From Rhizobium leguminosarum (GTDB taxonomy: Bacteria; Pseudomonadota; Alphaproteobacteria; Rhizobiales; Rhizobiaceae), in NCBI RefSeq assembly GCF_002953715.1, contig NZ_CP025012.1, positions 4,506,001-4,570,000 of the forward strand: a DNA stretch of 64,000 nt, in the 5' to 3' direction. Below the pieces are notes generated by a model. It did no database searches. It was given only the letters and a program-made list of their open reading frames with translations, and was not told the DNA's origin. Shown here one piece after another: positions 28,401 to 38,643 of this stretch; positions within the stretch are counted from its first letter, which is position 1, and each line of letters begins with the position of its first letter. A program made the translations under genes and the position numbers.

Positions 28401-29003
28401 TTCGTCGCCGAGATTGAGCACGTAGGCGAATGCCTCGGCAAGGGCGCTATCTTCGTCAGGCGCCGTTGCCGTCAGCAGCGCCCGGCGCGCATCGGCAAGC
28501 AGCGCCACCGCCGCGCGATCGTCGAGAACCGAGAAATGCCCGGCAACGTTGGCCTCCAACGGGAATTGATGCAGCAGTGCCTCGCAAAAGGCATGGATCG
28601 TCTGGATCTTCAGTCCGCCGGGTGTCTCCAGCGCCTTGGCAAACAGCCGGCGGGCCTCGGCAAGCTTCAATCCGTCGGGAGCCGTACCCTCGATCTCAGT
28701 GATCCGCCGGCCGAGGTCTTCATCGTCAAGCACCACCCATTCCGCCAACCGTTCGAAGACACGGTTCGACATTTCGGAGGCGGCAGCCTTGGTATAGGTG
28801 AGGCACAAAATGGCGGAAGGCCGCGCGCCGGCAAGCAGCAGCCGGATGACGCGCTGTGTCAGTACATGCGTCTTGCCGGAACCGGCATTGGCCGAGACCC
28901 ATGCCGAACGCATCGGATCGGAGGCAATCGCCTGCTGGATCGTCGTCCAGCCGATCCAGGCGCCCGGATCGTCGTCGTTGGGAAGGGCGGTCACATCACT
29001 CAT
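25452..29003 (-). CDS. addA: Double-strand break repair helicase-nuclease AddA
   Basis: UvrD-type helicase and nuclease subunit of AddAB, the RecBCD counterpart that processes double-strand ends for RecA. The protein has 1183 residues. Walker A SANAGSGKTHVL has Lys44, motif Ia includes LCLTYTKAAASEM, motif II is ILVDEAQDTSPIQW, and GDEKQSIYSFQGA and MTVHASKGLEAPIVFLVDGG follow. The C-terminal nuclease domain carries GRIDRLAVLSDRVVILDYKTN. ATG 29003 (MSDVTALPNDDDP) overlaps the addB end by eight bases and is preferred over a 17-codon upstream extension lying inside addB. It works with the AddB product. Confidence 0.96.
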   Translation of the reverse strand: MSDVTALPNDDDPGAWIGWTTIQQAIASDPMRSAWVSANAGSGKTHVLTQRVIRLLLAGARPSAILCLTYTKAAASEMSNRVFERLAEWVVLDDEDLGRRITEIEGTAPDGLKLAEARRLFAKALETPGGLKIQTIHAFCEALLHQFPLEANVAGHFSVLDDRAAVALLADARRALLTATAPDEDSALAEAFAYVLNLGDESGLENLLGDIVANRNAIRRFTATAEQQGGVEMVLRKRLGLAAGDTEDRIAAQYWPLPALSGSTLELYLSLADQKGGAKAQEVAYGLRLTGRERDDARRAEILEKIFLTVKGEPKADSQFFVKAMLAEAPQLSEAIAIARAHVAASRDRLKLMRMYGATHAALVLADRLNHDYEELKKQRSQLDFEDLITRTADLLTKSGVGPWIHYKLDRGIDHILVDEAQDTSPIQWSVIQSLAEDFFSGESARPIVRTLFAVGDEKQSIYSFQGARPERFSEESDRTRRRVSDSGQSFSSVRLPLSFRSTADVLEAVDHIFKTSENARGLSALGEPVVHRSSRIGHPGAVDLWEMVAPEAVVKEEDWTAPFDATPESAPAAILARRIAHSIGSLVGRETIVDKGKERLIEAGDILVLVRKRDAFVNALTRALKRRGDIPVAGADRLVLTSHIAVQDLLALGRFLLLPEDDLSLAAVLKSPLFDLSEDDIFAIAALRGDNQSVWSHLKSFAADGTERFRAAVERLELFLRQSRSLSVHDFYARVLGSYGGRRQFLARLGTEVSDILDEFLTFTLDHESSGLPGLQSFISTLELEAPVMKREQDKGRNEVRIMTVHASKGLEAPIVFLVDGGSKAFTHTHLPKLRLIETGLDEPPMPVWVPVSDLANSLTQDDATRIQMLAEEEYRRLLYVAMTRAADRLVVCGYRGVRVNNDTWHMMISTALDDDHPHVEATTFSGPDGEWPGIKWRVPRIERSFERIDRSEERDSEETLPDGLLRPLPPQAELPRPLSPSGAGTIVDEDEGGLLVVSPLFGEKEHSDRSLEKGRLIHRMLQALPEIPLGERPDAASRYAERAARFWPEGERRKLVDSVLKLLDEKGLQAVLGAQAQPEVSIMGTLTLVDRRYAVSGRIDRLAVLSDRVVILDYKTNRVPPVTEEAIPFAHRAQLAIYREILAPLYPGKRIDCMLVYTENASLYTLSEKALSLALAGLNTK

Positions 29004-32000
29004 CGCCGCCGCCCTCTTCGGTTTCGGCCGTCGACCACTCGGAGACGCGGGCAAGATGATCGTAGTCGCCGCCGAAATCGAATTGCTGGGCCGGGATCAG
29101 CCGCGAGGTAAAGCCTCGTTCGTTGGATTGCAGCAACCCCACGAATTTGACCAGCTGGTCGATCGATTCGGCGGCGAGATCCATCGCCGATTTCGCCTTG
29201 TCGCTGCGCGCTGAGCTCTCGTTGTTGACAGTGTCGACTTGAAAGCGGTTTCCCGGACGCAGACGCACATAGAGAAGGTCCTGCGGCACGAGGCTGCCGG
29301 CATCGCGAAAAGCGCCGGCGCTCAAGGCCGCCGCTTCAAGCGCAAGCTGGGGATCGAGAAGCACGCGCGCCTGCGCCGGCGAGGGATTGTACCCAGTCTT
29401 GTAGTCGATGATGTCGGCCGAATTTGGTCCTGTGACGTCGATCCGGTCTGCAACGCCGGTGAGCCGGATATTGATCGGCTCCAGCTCCATCCCGCCCCGT
29501 ACTTCCGTCAGCGTTTTCAGGATGCCATGCCGGCGTCCAGCCTCCCATTCGAGGAAGACGCGGGCCACCGCGCGAAAGCGCGGCCGCCACACCGCGTCGA
29601 TATGCGGCGGCAGTTTTTCCATGTCGAACAGCTCGGAAAGGATGGCCTCCATCGCCGCTGCCGCATCCGGCGTGCCGGCGATGTGAGCCTCGCGGATGAA
29701 CCGATCGATGATCTCGTGGTAGAGCGTTCCGCGTTCGGCCGCCCCTGGATCACGATTGAACGGGTCGACGGGGTCAAGCCGCAGGATGCGACGGGCATAG
29801 ATGGCATAGGGATCTCGGCGCAGCCGGCCGACTTCGCTGAAGGAATAGGATTTCGGCTGCAGCGCCAGCGGCGGTTTCGGCGAGGGGCGCTGCGCCGGCG
29901 CCTGAGCATCTCCTCGATCGATGAGAGCGGCCCATTGGAGGAACCGATTGCCGCGCCCCTTCAATTCCGCTTCGAACGCCTCTCCGCCGAGCGCCAGCAG
30001 CCGCTGCAGCCAACGCGAGGCGACGGTCGGCGTTGAGCCCTGGCGCAGCGCGCGCGAATAGATCAGATGGCGCGTACCGTTTGCCATCTCAAAATCATGC
30101 GCCAGCTGGCCGATGCGCCGCTCCGGCGGCTCGAGGCCGATCTCCGTCTTCATCATGCGCGGAATGAAGGGATTGTTGGCGGTCTGTCCCGGCCACGTGC
30201 CTTCGTTCAGGCCGCCGAGGATCAACGTATCGACGCTCTGCAGGCGGGCTTCCAGCGTGCCGAAGATGAAGAGCCTCGGATGGCTGAGCGCCCGTGGCTT
30301 CACCGCATGACCGGCGGCAAGGGCTGCCATAATGTCGATCCACTGCGGTCCGTCGGCCTCCATCTGGCCGTCCGTGTCGATCACTTCACCGAGCAGGGCG
30401 GCGAGGGCGTCTCCCGCTTCGTTCGACCAGAGGTCGGCGAGATTGCCTTGCGGATCGACCGCCACCGCTTCAAGCGAACGGCCGGTGCGCTCCGCCCATT
30501 CGGACAATGTGAAGCGCACCGTTCTTCCGCGATCTTCCGGCCGGTGCCGCATCAGCGCCGAAGCCAGCGGTTCGGTCGCTTGTGCGACCCGCCGGGCAAG
30601 ATCGTATGCGGCGTCTGCGGCCTCAGGCGAAAGCGCTTTTCGCCACTGCGGCGCGTGCCTGTCCAGGGCCTGTTCGGCAAGCTGGTGAGTGAGCAGCGGT
30701 TCCAGCGCGCTGATATCCACCTCTGCCACGCCGCCGCGCAGTGCCAGCAGCTCGAGCGCCTCTGTAGCGGAAATCAAGGCGTCGCGTTCCAGGCCGAAGC
30801 GGGCAAGCGGATGTTTGAGCAAGGAGACGATCGCCACCGGATTGCCCGGCCGCAACGCTGCCTCCAGCAGCAATTGCAGCAAGGTGCCCTGCGGCATGGC
30901 CGAAAGCGGCGTGCCCGCCGAATCGTCGGCGAGGATGCCGAAGCGGGAAAGCTCGGCCATCACGCGCCGCGCGAGATTGCGGTCCGGAGTGATAAGTGCT
31001 GCCCGGCTTTCGCCGTCCTGGCCCGGCCTTTCCAACGCCAGCCGGAGCGCGATGGCAATCGCGGTTGCTTCCTCGCGCTCATTGGCGGCTTCGATCAGCG
31101 AGACATCAAAGAAGGCCGAAGACAGCGCCCTTGCTGGCAGGTCGTTCTTCCATGCTCCCCAGTCGCTGGTCGCCTCCGCCGGGGCAAGTGCCCGCGACAG
31201 GATTTCGGCGCGCCGGTCGAGATCGGCCTCCGGTCTGTCGAGGAGCGTGACGTCGGCCCGCGTCAGCTTCAGCCGCTTGAGCAGCGAAGAGAGACCATAC
31301 TGCGGATGGCTCCGGCTTGCGGGATTGGCATGTTGGCCGGGCGCCAGTTCCGGCGTGACCATCTGCCAGTGCCTTTCGGGCATGGAGAGATCGAGACCCG
31401 GAAGCACGATCACGCCTTCAGGCAGATGGGCGACGGCGGCGATGAGATCGGCGGTGGCGGGAACGGACCCTGTCGAACCGGCGATGATGATCGGTCCGGC
31501 CGGTTTCGTCGCCGAGAGCCGGCTTGCTTCAGCCCGGAGAATGGCATTTCTGTGCCGTGCCGGCGAGGATTTGCCGAGTTCAGACAGCCGCTCCGGCCAG
31601 AATGCGCTGGCGATCTGCAGAAATTCCGCCGTCAGCTGCCACCAGGCGGCATAGTCGCCAGTGTCGAGTTTCGACAGTTCCGACCAGTCGAGATCCTCGG
31701 TCTCGATGGAATCGATCAGCTCCGCAAGATTGCGGGCGAGCCAGATCGCATCCGCCGGACTTGCCGGCGCAACGAGCGGCGAGTCCGAATGAATGTGGCG
31801 GACGATCTCCGGCAGCTTGTTTCGCCAGGCAAGGATCAGGCGCGCCAGCTCCAGCAGACGGGCGGTATTCGACAGCGGTTGGGCGAGATCGATCGTTGCC
31901 GGCAGCGCCTCGTCGAAATAACCGCTATCGTCGTCGGTTTCGCCGAGCGGACGGATGACCGGCAGGATCGCCGAGCGGCCGCCGAGCAGGTCGACGAATT

Positions 32001-32190
32001 CCGAGCGCAGCACACGCACGGCGCGCCGGGTCGGCAGGTAGATCGTCACCTTGGCAAGCGATAGCGGATCATCAGCCTCGTGCCGGAAAATCGGCGTCAA
32101 TCGGCCATCGCAAAGCGTCGTCACCAGCGTTTTCAGGAAGGGGAGGCCCGCCGGGATCGTCAGGATGCGTGGCTGGTGCCGCTCCGCCAT
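28996..32190 (-). CDS. addB: Double-strand break repair protein AddB (alphaproteobacterial type)
   Basis: Second subunit of AddAB, 1064 residues. The N-terminus (AERHQPRILTIPAGLPFLKTLV, IYLPTRRAVRVLRSEF) resembles a degenerate helicase fold without a clear Walker A. LILGGLNEGTWPGQTANNPFIPRMM is the strongest family block. The C-terminal PD-(D/E)xK nuclease is intact: AAERGTLYHEIIDRFI, LTGVADRIDVTGPNSADIIDYKTGYNPS. Only one Cys could be found, near the N-terminus, so the four-Cys iron-sulfur staple of Bacillus AddB is absent. It begins three bases after murU ends and overlaps addA. Confidence 0.95.
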   Translation of the reverse strand: MAERHQPRILTIPAGLPFLKTLVTTLCDGRLTPIFRHEADDPLSLAKVTIYLPTRRAVRVLRSEFVDLLGGRSAILPVIRPLGETDDDSGYFDEALPATIDLAQPLSNTARLLELARLILAWRNKLPEIVRHIHSDSPLVAPASPADAIWLARNLAELIDSIETEDLDWSELSKLDTGDYAAWWQLTAEFLQIASAFWPERLSELGKSSPARHRNAILRAEASRLSATKPAGPIIIAGSTGSVPATADLIAAVAHLPEGVIVLPGLDLSMPERHWQMVTPELAPGQHANPASRSHPQYGLSSLLKRLKLTRADVTLLDRPEADLDRRAEILSRALAPAEATSDWGAWKNDLPARALSSAFFDVSLIEAANEREEATAIAIALRLALERPGQDGESRAALITPDRNLARRVMAELSRFGILADDSAGTPLSAMPQGTLLQLLLEAALRPGNPVAIVSLLKHPLARFGLERDALISATEALELLALRGGVAEVDISALEPLLTHQLAEQALDRHAPQWRKALSPEAADAAYDLARRVAQATEPLASALMRHRPEDRGRTVRFTLSEWAERTGRSLEAVAVDPQGNLADLWSNEAGDALAALLGEVIDTDGQMEADGPQWIDIMAALAAGHAVKPRALSHPRLFIFGTLEARLQSVDTLILGGLNEGTWPGQTANNPFIPRMMKTEIGLEPPERRIGQLAHDFEMANGTRHLIYSRALRQGSTPTVASRWLQRLLALGGEAFEAELKGRGNRFLQWAALIDRGDAQAPAQRPSPKPPLALQPKSYSFSEVGRLRRDPYAIYARRILRLDPVDPFNRDPGAAERGTLYHEIIDRFIREAHIAGTPDAAAAMEAILSELFDMEKLPPHIDAVWRPRFRAVARVFLEWEAGRRHGILKTLTEVRGGMELEPINIRLTGVADRIDVTGPNSADIIDYKTGYNPSPAQARVLLDPQLALEAAALSAGAFRDAGSLVPQDLLYVRLRPGNRFQVDTVNNESSARSDKAKSAMDLAAESIDQLVKFVGLLQSNERGFTSRLIPAQQFDFGGDYDHLARVSEWSTAETEEGGGDE

Positions 32191-32193
32191 GGC

Positions 32194-32925
32194 TCAGGCA
32201 AACGCCCGCAACCTGCGGATCGTTTCCTCCGCCTCGCCGATTGCCTCCGGCGTGCCGACCGTCAGCCAATGGCCTTCGAGCACCATGCCGAAAAGCCGTC
32301 CGCGCGCGATCGCCTTGTCGAAATAGATATTGAGGTTGAAGGCATCCTTCGGTGCATCGTCGAGCAGCGCCGGGTTCATGACGATCGCTCCGGCATAGAC
32401 GACGGGATTGGACGGATCGTCGCGATAACGCGTCAGCTGGCCATCGGCTGCGAGGCTGAAGTCGTTCTTGCCGTTGTGACCTGTCGTATCCTCGATCCCA
32501 ACGCAAAGCAGCGCCATGTCCATGCGTTCACTATCGAAGAATCCGGCTAAGCGTTGCAGGTTGGTCGGTCGCCCCGGCTGCTCGCCGATCCAGAAGAGAT
32601 CGGCATTCATGACGAAGACATTGTTGCGGTTAAGCAATGTCAGGCCCTTCGCCAGCCCGCCGCCGGAATTCATCAGAGCGTCCTGCTCGTCGGAAATGAC
32701 GATGTCGAGGCCGCGGTAGTTCCCGAGATGGTCGAGCATCTGATCGGCGAAGTGGTGGACGTTGACGACGGCCCGTTCGACGCCGGCCGCCACCAGCGAA
32801 TCCAGCGCGTAGTCGATCATCGGCTTGCCGTCGATCTTCACCAGCGGCTTCGGGATCGTGTCGGTGATCGGGCGCATGCGGGTTCCGAGACCCGCGGCCA
32901 GTACCATGGCTTGTCTGATGGTCAT
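32194..32925 (-). CDS. murU: N-acetylmuramate 1-phosphate uridylyltransferase-like nucleotidyltransferase
   Basis: A 243-residue NTP-transferase with the sugar-nucleotide signature MVLAAGLGTRMRPITDTIPKPLVKIDGKPMIDYAL at the N-terminus and NVHHFADQMLDHL, SDEQDALMNSGGGLAKGL and NADLFWIGE downstream. In Pseudomonas, MurU joins UMP to MurNAc-1-phosphate in a recycling path that bypasses de novo UDP-MurNAc synthesis. The upstream gene supplies an AmgK-like kinase domain, the partner enzyme, which strongly supports this role over a glucose or mannose nucleotidyltransferase. ATG 32925 lies 13 bases after the tsaE-amgK gene. Specificity is inferred from context. Confidence 0.85.
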   Translation of the reverse strand: MTIRQAMVLAAGLGTRMRPITDTIPKPLVKIDGKPMIDYALDSLVAAGVERAVVNVHHFADQMLDHLGNYRGLDIVISDEQDALMNSGGGLAKGLTLLNRNNVFVMNADLFWIGEQPGRPTNLQRLAGFFDSERMDMALLCVGIEDTTGHNGKNDFSLAADGQLTRYRDDPSNPVVYAGAIVMNPALLDDAPKDAFNLNIYFDKAIARGRLFGMVLEGHWLTVGTPEAIGEAEETIRRLRAFA

Positions 32926-32938
32926 TCTGATCCGGAAC

Positions 32939-34456
32939 TTATGATTCGCTCTGGCCTATTCCAGCCCTTGTGCACCAATCGCGCAAGGGGGCAAGCGTTT
33001 CATGCGCAAGCGCGACGTTCAGATAGGAAAGCGTGCGCGGCATGTGTTTCAGATAACCCGGCTTGCCGTCGCGCTGCAACAGGCGCACCCAGAGACCGGC
33101 AAGCTTGCAATTGCGCTGCGCCGACATGATTGCCCAGGCCCTCATGAAGCCGTCTTCGTCGAAACCGCCCTGTGCGCGGCGAAGCCCCAGATAATCATCC
33201 ATCAGCTGCCGAAAGAGGCCTGGCTCGATCGTTACACGCGCATCCTGGACGATTGAGGCGAGGTCATAAGCCGTCGGGCCGATCATGGCGTCCTGGAAGT
33301 CGATGAGGCCGATCCGTTCGACGCCCTTCGCATGCGGTCTCCAGATGATATTCGGCGAGTGGAAGTCGCGCAGCAGCAGGTTCTTCTCGGCCGTTGCCAG
33401 TTCGTCGATGAGTGTATCCCAGATCGCCAGATAATCCGCGCGTTCGGCTTCCGTTGCAGGTGCGCCCTGGCGCTTCCAGGGCAGGTGCCAGTCGAGCACC
33501 AGCCGCACCTCCATCTTCATCGCCGTACGGTCGAAATCAGGGACATGATGGACATGCCCCTTTCCAACAGGGATGTCGTGCGGAAATTTCAGGGCGTGCA
33601 GTCTGGCCAGGCAGGCAACGCTTTCGCGATAGCGTTCGATAATAGGCTGTCCGCGGGCATCCAGCACGCCGTCACTGCCGAGATCTTCGATCAGCAGGAT
33701 ACCCTTGTTATAATCCACCTTGTAGACTTCGGGCGCCGCAAAGCCGTCCTTGCGCAGCGCATCGGCGATCGCCACGAACGGATAGGCGTTTTCGGCAAGA
33801 TGCGCGACTTTGGGATAGGGTTTACCGTCGAGAACCGGCGGACCTCCAGCAAGCGGCGGCCAGTCCATCAGGATGATGCGCTGGTTCTCGCCCTTCGGAT
33901 AGATCGCCTCATAGGCGCGCAGCGAGGCATCGCCGGTCAGGAAGCGGCGTTTCGCTGCGGGGTAACCGGCGTCATCGAGGAAATCGCGGATCGCCAGGAC
34001 GCGACGGATGCGTGCAATTTGCGCGCCAACGGCTTTGATTGTTGCCCGGCGGCCGTTGCCCTCATGTTCCAGCGTCAATGCGATGCGCTGAGCGGGCAGC
34101 TCGCTCTCCGCCATCTCCGGCCATTCGACGAGACAGACGCCGTTCTGCAGAGCCTCGTCGAAGCCAAGTTCGGTCAGTTCGGCGGGGTCGCCGAGCCGGT
34201 AAAGATCGAAATGCGAAATGGGGATGCGCAGATCGTAGGACTGGACCAGCGTGAAGGTCGGGCTCGGGACCTCGAGCTCTTCGTCGTCGGCCATGGCGCG
34301 CAGGATCGCCCGGGCGAGCGAGGATTTCCCCGCGCCGAGATCGCCGGAAAGGGCAAGGCAATCGCCGGCCTTCAGGGCCAGTGCCAGATCTTCGCCGAGG
34401 CGGATGGTAGCCGCCTCATCTTTCAGGAAAAGCGAGATCGCATCGCTGGTCGTCAT
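32939..34456 (-). CDS. TsaE-AmgK fusion: tRNA t6A ATPase domain plus sugar-kinase/aminoglycoside-phosphotransferase domain
   Basis: A 505-residue two-domain protein. Residues 1 to about 150 are TsaE, the ATPase of bacterial t6A37 tRNA modification: Walker A LSGDLGAGKSSLARAIL (Lys44), SPTFTLVQSYDLRIPISHFDLYRL and VEWPEMAESELP. Residues about 155-505 are an APH/choline-kinase-like fold with FLTGDASLRAYEAIYP, catalytic loop LLRDFHSPNIIW and metal loop GLIDFQDAMIGPTAYDLASIVQDAR. This second half resembles AmgK, which phosphorylates MurNAc or GlcNAc for MurU. ATGA coupling to divL and a 13-base gap to murU place it in one operon. There is no frameshift; the reading frame is continuous. Confidence 0.9.
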   Translation of the reverse strand: MTTSDAISLFLKDEAATIRLGEDLALALKAGDCLALSGDLGAGKSSLARAILRAMADDEELEVPSPTFTLVQSYDLRIPISHFDLYRLGDPAELTELGFDEALQNGVCLVEWPEMAESELPAQRIALTLEHEGNGRRATIKAVGAQIARIRRVLAIRDFLDDAGYPAAKRRFLTGDASLRAYEAIYPKGENQRIILMDWPPLAGGPPVLDGKPYPKVAHLAENAYPFVAIADALRKDGFAAPEVYKVDYNKGILLIEDLGSDGVLDARGQPIIERYRESVACLARLHALKFPHDIPVGKGHVHHVPDFDRTAMKMEVRLVLDWHLPWKRQGAPATEAERADYLAIWDTLIDELATAEKNLLLRDFHSPNIIWRPHAKGVERIGLIDFQDAMIGPTAYDLASIVQDARVTIEPGLFRQLMDDYLGLRRAQGGFDEDGFMRAWAIMSAQRNCKLAGLWVRLLQRDGKPGYLKHMPRTLSYLNVALAHETLAPLRDWCTRAGIGQSES

Positions 34457-37038
34457 TCGGCGGCGGCGGAATGCGGTACATCGACCGAGGGGATACGGCA
34501 GACGACGGTCGTGCCCTTGCCCGGCTCGCTGTCGATCGTCACATCGCCATGATGCAGACTGACGAAGCTGTCGACGATCGAGAGACCGAGGCCGGCGCCG
34601 CCGCGTTTGCCGCTTTTCGCCCCCGTGGCAAAACGGTCGAAGACGGTCGCGATCATATCAGGTGAGATGCCGGGGCCGCGATCGCTGACGGCGAAGACGA
34701 AATCCGTGCCTTCGCGATGGCATTCCAGCGAGATCGAGGTGCCCTCCGGCGAGAAATTCGCTGCATTGGAAAGAAGCTTCAGGAGGATCTGCTTCAGCCG
34801 CTGCGGATCGGCAATGATAGAGCCGAGATAGGCGGGTGCGGTAATTTCAAGCGCCACGCCGCTTTCGTGGAGGCGATCTGCGATCTGCATCGAGACGTCG
34901 TCGAGCAGATCGTTGAGATCGATATCCGCATAGTTGAGGCGCATGATGCCGGCGTCGACGGTCGCAAGGTCGAGGATATCGTTGACGAGCGTCAAGAGGA
35001 CCGAGGACGAGGTCGAGATGTGGTCGATATATTCGGCCTGTCGTTCGTTCAGCGGCCCGACACCCGGCGTGCGCAGGAGATCGGTGAAGCCGATGATGTT
35101 GGTCAGTGGCGAACGCAGTTCATAGGAAACGTGCTGGACGAAGTCGTTCTTCAGCTCGTCGGCCTTGCGCAACGCTTCGTTCTTCTCGGTCAGCGCGCGC
35201 TCGGCACGCACGCTGTCCGTCATGTTGACGAAGGTCAGCATGGTCTGCGCGTTCGGCAGCGGGATGACGGCATAGTCGAGCACGAGGCCGGAGAAGAGTT
35301 CCAGCGTTCCCTGGCCTGAGCGGCGTTCGTCGTCGAAGCTGGTGATCAGCTCCGCGAAGGTCTTCCAGCCATCCGGCCGATCATAGGAAGGCGCGCAGGC
35401 CTCGCCGAGCGCACGGATATGGGTGCCGGGCTTGGCTTCGGTTTCGGTGATCCCCCAGAGCGCGCGGAAGGCCGGGTTCGAAAGGCGGATGCGCCCATCG
35501 GGACCGAACACCGCCACACCTTCTGAAAGATGGTCGATCGTTTCGCCCTGCACCTTGACCAGCGTGTTGTAGCGCGTTTCGAGATCGACCTGCTCGGTCA
35601 GGTTTTCGAACACCCAGGTGGCGCCGCCCTGCGGATGGGCGGTTGCAAAGACGCGCAACGTCTGTCCGTTCGGCAGGTGCCAGAGATCGGATTGCGTGTC
35701 GAGCGCGCGATAGACGGAAAGTGCGGCTTCCTTCCAGCTTTTCCAGTTGAGCTGGTCCGGCAGTTTCTTGGCCGCCCGCAGCCGCTCGAGCAGCTCGCTA
35801 TTGTCAGGTCGGCCTTCGAGGAAGGCGATATCCAGCTCCCAGAGCGCGACGAAGGCTTGGTTGTAGAATTGCAGCCGGCGGTCGCCGTCGAAGATGGCAA
35901 CCGGCGTGGCGAGATGGTCGAGCGTTTCGGCATGGCTCTTCAGCGTCCGTTCCAGCTCGGCGCGCACCGCTTCTATGTCGGACACATCGATCGCGATGCC
36001 GGCCGAGCCGCCGGGAACCCTGACGTCGACGACGTCGAAGAAAGTGCGGTTGCCGTGCACGACCGTCGAAATCTTGTCGTGGAAGGGCGATTCCGGCGTC
36101 GTCGTTGCGCGAATGCGTTCGCGCGCCACGGTCGTCAGCATCTCGCGGCCTTCATTGATCGCCTGCTGCGGCGATCGCGCCTCGACCGCCTCGCCATAAG
36201 CCTGGTTGACCCAGGTGAGGCGGCCCACCGGATCGCGCTGCCAGGCCGGCATGTCGATCGCGTCGAGCATGGTCTGGAAGGCCGAGATCGAGGTCATCAG
36301 CCGGTCGCGCTCGATCCTGAGCTCTGCGAGCTCGGCGCGCAGATTGTTGAGCGCCACGAAACGGACGAAAGCACGCCCGCCGGAAACCCGGCCCTGCGCC
36401 TCGAGGATTTCGTCGCGGATGGTTTCGACCACCATGTCGAAGCTCTGCGCCTCGTCCCGCAGCCGGTCGATCGCCTTTTCCAGCTCGGAAGCCGAACGTG
36501 ACTTCAGCCACAGGCCGAAGGCCAGGAATTCGCCGTCCTGCGGCGCGCCGGTCTCGGGCGGAAGCTGACCGAGCAGTTCGGGGCGCGCATTGCCGTCCCA
36601 GATGACGATCCGCCGGTTCTTGTCGGCGATCAGAGCCTGGTATTGCGAAATGCGCTGCTGGGCATCGGAGAGCGCCGAGCGGATTTCCCGGCTCTCGTTT
36701 TCCAGGTTGCCGCGCTGGCGCACGAGCCACAGCGTCGACAGCAAGGCTGCCGATATGACGCCGATGACGACGGAAACACCGATCACCTGCGAGGATGTGA
36801 AGAGGTGAGCCGAGGCCGCCGCCTGCTGCTCCGCCTGTGCCAGAGCCGGCCGCGCCAGCGCGGCAAGCGCCGTGCCGGCCGCGCAGCTTTTCAGGAAGCG
36901 GGCCAATGGTCCGTGCTCTTGCTTTGCGGCCTCGTGTGCCGTTGCAGATTTATATCCTTGGCCTGCCATCAGCGGGCGGCGATCGGCGCGAGCGCCATCA
37001 TCCGCCTGACCGGGCAGGCTGCTTTTCATTTCCGACAT
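34453..37038 (-). CDS. divL: DivL-type PAS sensor pseudo-histidine kinase
   Basis: About 861 residues from ATG 37038 (MSEMKSSLPGQ; a TTG at 37062 and ATG at 37029 are alternatives). An N-terminal hydrophobic segment (VIGVSVVIGVISAALLSTLWLV) and a coiled linker precede several PAS domains. The HisKA box reads FVQHVSYELRSPLTNIIGF: the position normally occupied by the phosphorylatable His is Tyr639. The ATPase keeps LSNAANFSPEGTS, VSDRGPGIS and GGAGLGLSIV. This is the hallmark of DivL, which in Caulobacter controls CckA-CtrA signalling through DivK. The gene overlaps tsaE-amgK by four bases. No response regulator is adjacent. Confidence 0.9.
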   Translation of the reverse strand: MSEMKSSLPGQADDGARADRRPLMAGQGYKSATAHEAAKQEHGPLARFLKSCAAGTALAALARPALAQAEQQAAASAHLFTSSQVIGVSVVIGVISAALLSTLWLVRQRGNLENESREIRSALSDAQQRISQYQALIADKNRRIVIWDGNARPELLGQLPPETGAPQDGEFLAFGLWLKSRSASELEKAIDRLRDEAQSFDMVVETIRDEILEAQGRVSGGRAFVRFVALNNLRAELAELRIERDRLMTSISAFQTMLDAIDMPAWQRDPVGRLTWVNQAYGEAVEARSPQQAINEGREMLTTVARERIRATTTPESPFHDKISTVVHGNRTFFDVVDVRVPGGSAGIAIDVSDIEAVRAELERTLKSHAETLDHLATPVAIFDGDRRLQFYNQAFVALWELDIAFLEGRPDNSELLERLRAAKKLPDQLNWKSWKEAALSVYRALDTQSDLWHLPNGQTLRVFATAHPQGGATWVFENLTEQVDLETRYNTLVKVQGETIDHLSEGVAVFGPDGRIRLSNPAFRALWGITETEAKPGTHIRALGEACAPSYDRPDGWKTFAELITSFDDERRSGQGTLELFSGLVLDYAVIPLPNAQTMLTFVNMTDSVRAERALTEKNEALRKADELKNDFVQHVSYELRSPLTNIIGFTDLLRTPGVGPLNERQAEYIDHISTSSSVLLTLVNDILDLATVDAGIMRLNYADIDLNDLLDDVSMQIADRLHESGVALEITAPAYLGSIIADPQRLKQILLKLLSNAANFSPEGTSISLECHREGTDFVFAVSDRGPGISPDMIATVFDRFATGAKSGKRGGAGLGLSIVDSFVSLHHGDVTIDSEPGKGTTVVCRIPSVDVPHSAAAE

Positions 37039-37175
37039 CCGCGGTATGTCTCCGTCCTTCAATGTGCCGCATTACGACAAGACATCCCATTTTCGGAGCG
37101 GTCGGACAGGGTCCGGCGCCACGAATCAAGTCTTAAAACAATACTTCGGAAGGGAATCGGCGGGAAGGGAGCGTC

Positions 37176-37214
37176 CAAAAAATAAGCCGCGACATTTGTC
37201 AATGCCGCGGCTTT
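37176..37214 (-). terminator. Terminator of ahcY (reverse strand)
   Basis: On the minus strand AGCCGCGGCAT pairs with ATGTCGCGGCT (one mismatch) and is followed by TTATTTTTT, starting 29 bases after the ahcY stop. Confidence 0.8.
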
Positions 37215-37242
37215 CTACATCTTGTGGATATTAACTATCAGA

Positions 37243-38643
<1,401 letters not shown>

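Noticed and set aside
30067..32064. 665-codon open frame antisense to addB
   Set aside because: It is wholly inside a well-supported addB, and its product is Arg/Gln-rich without any domain.
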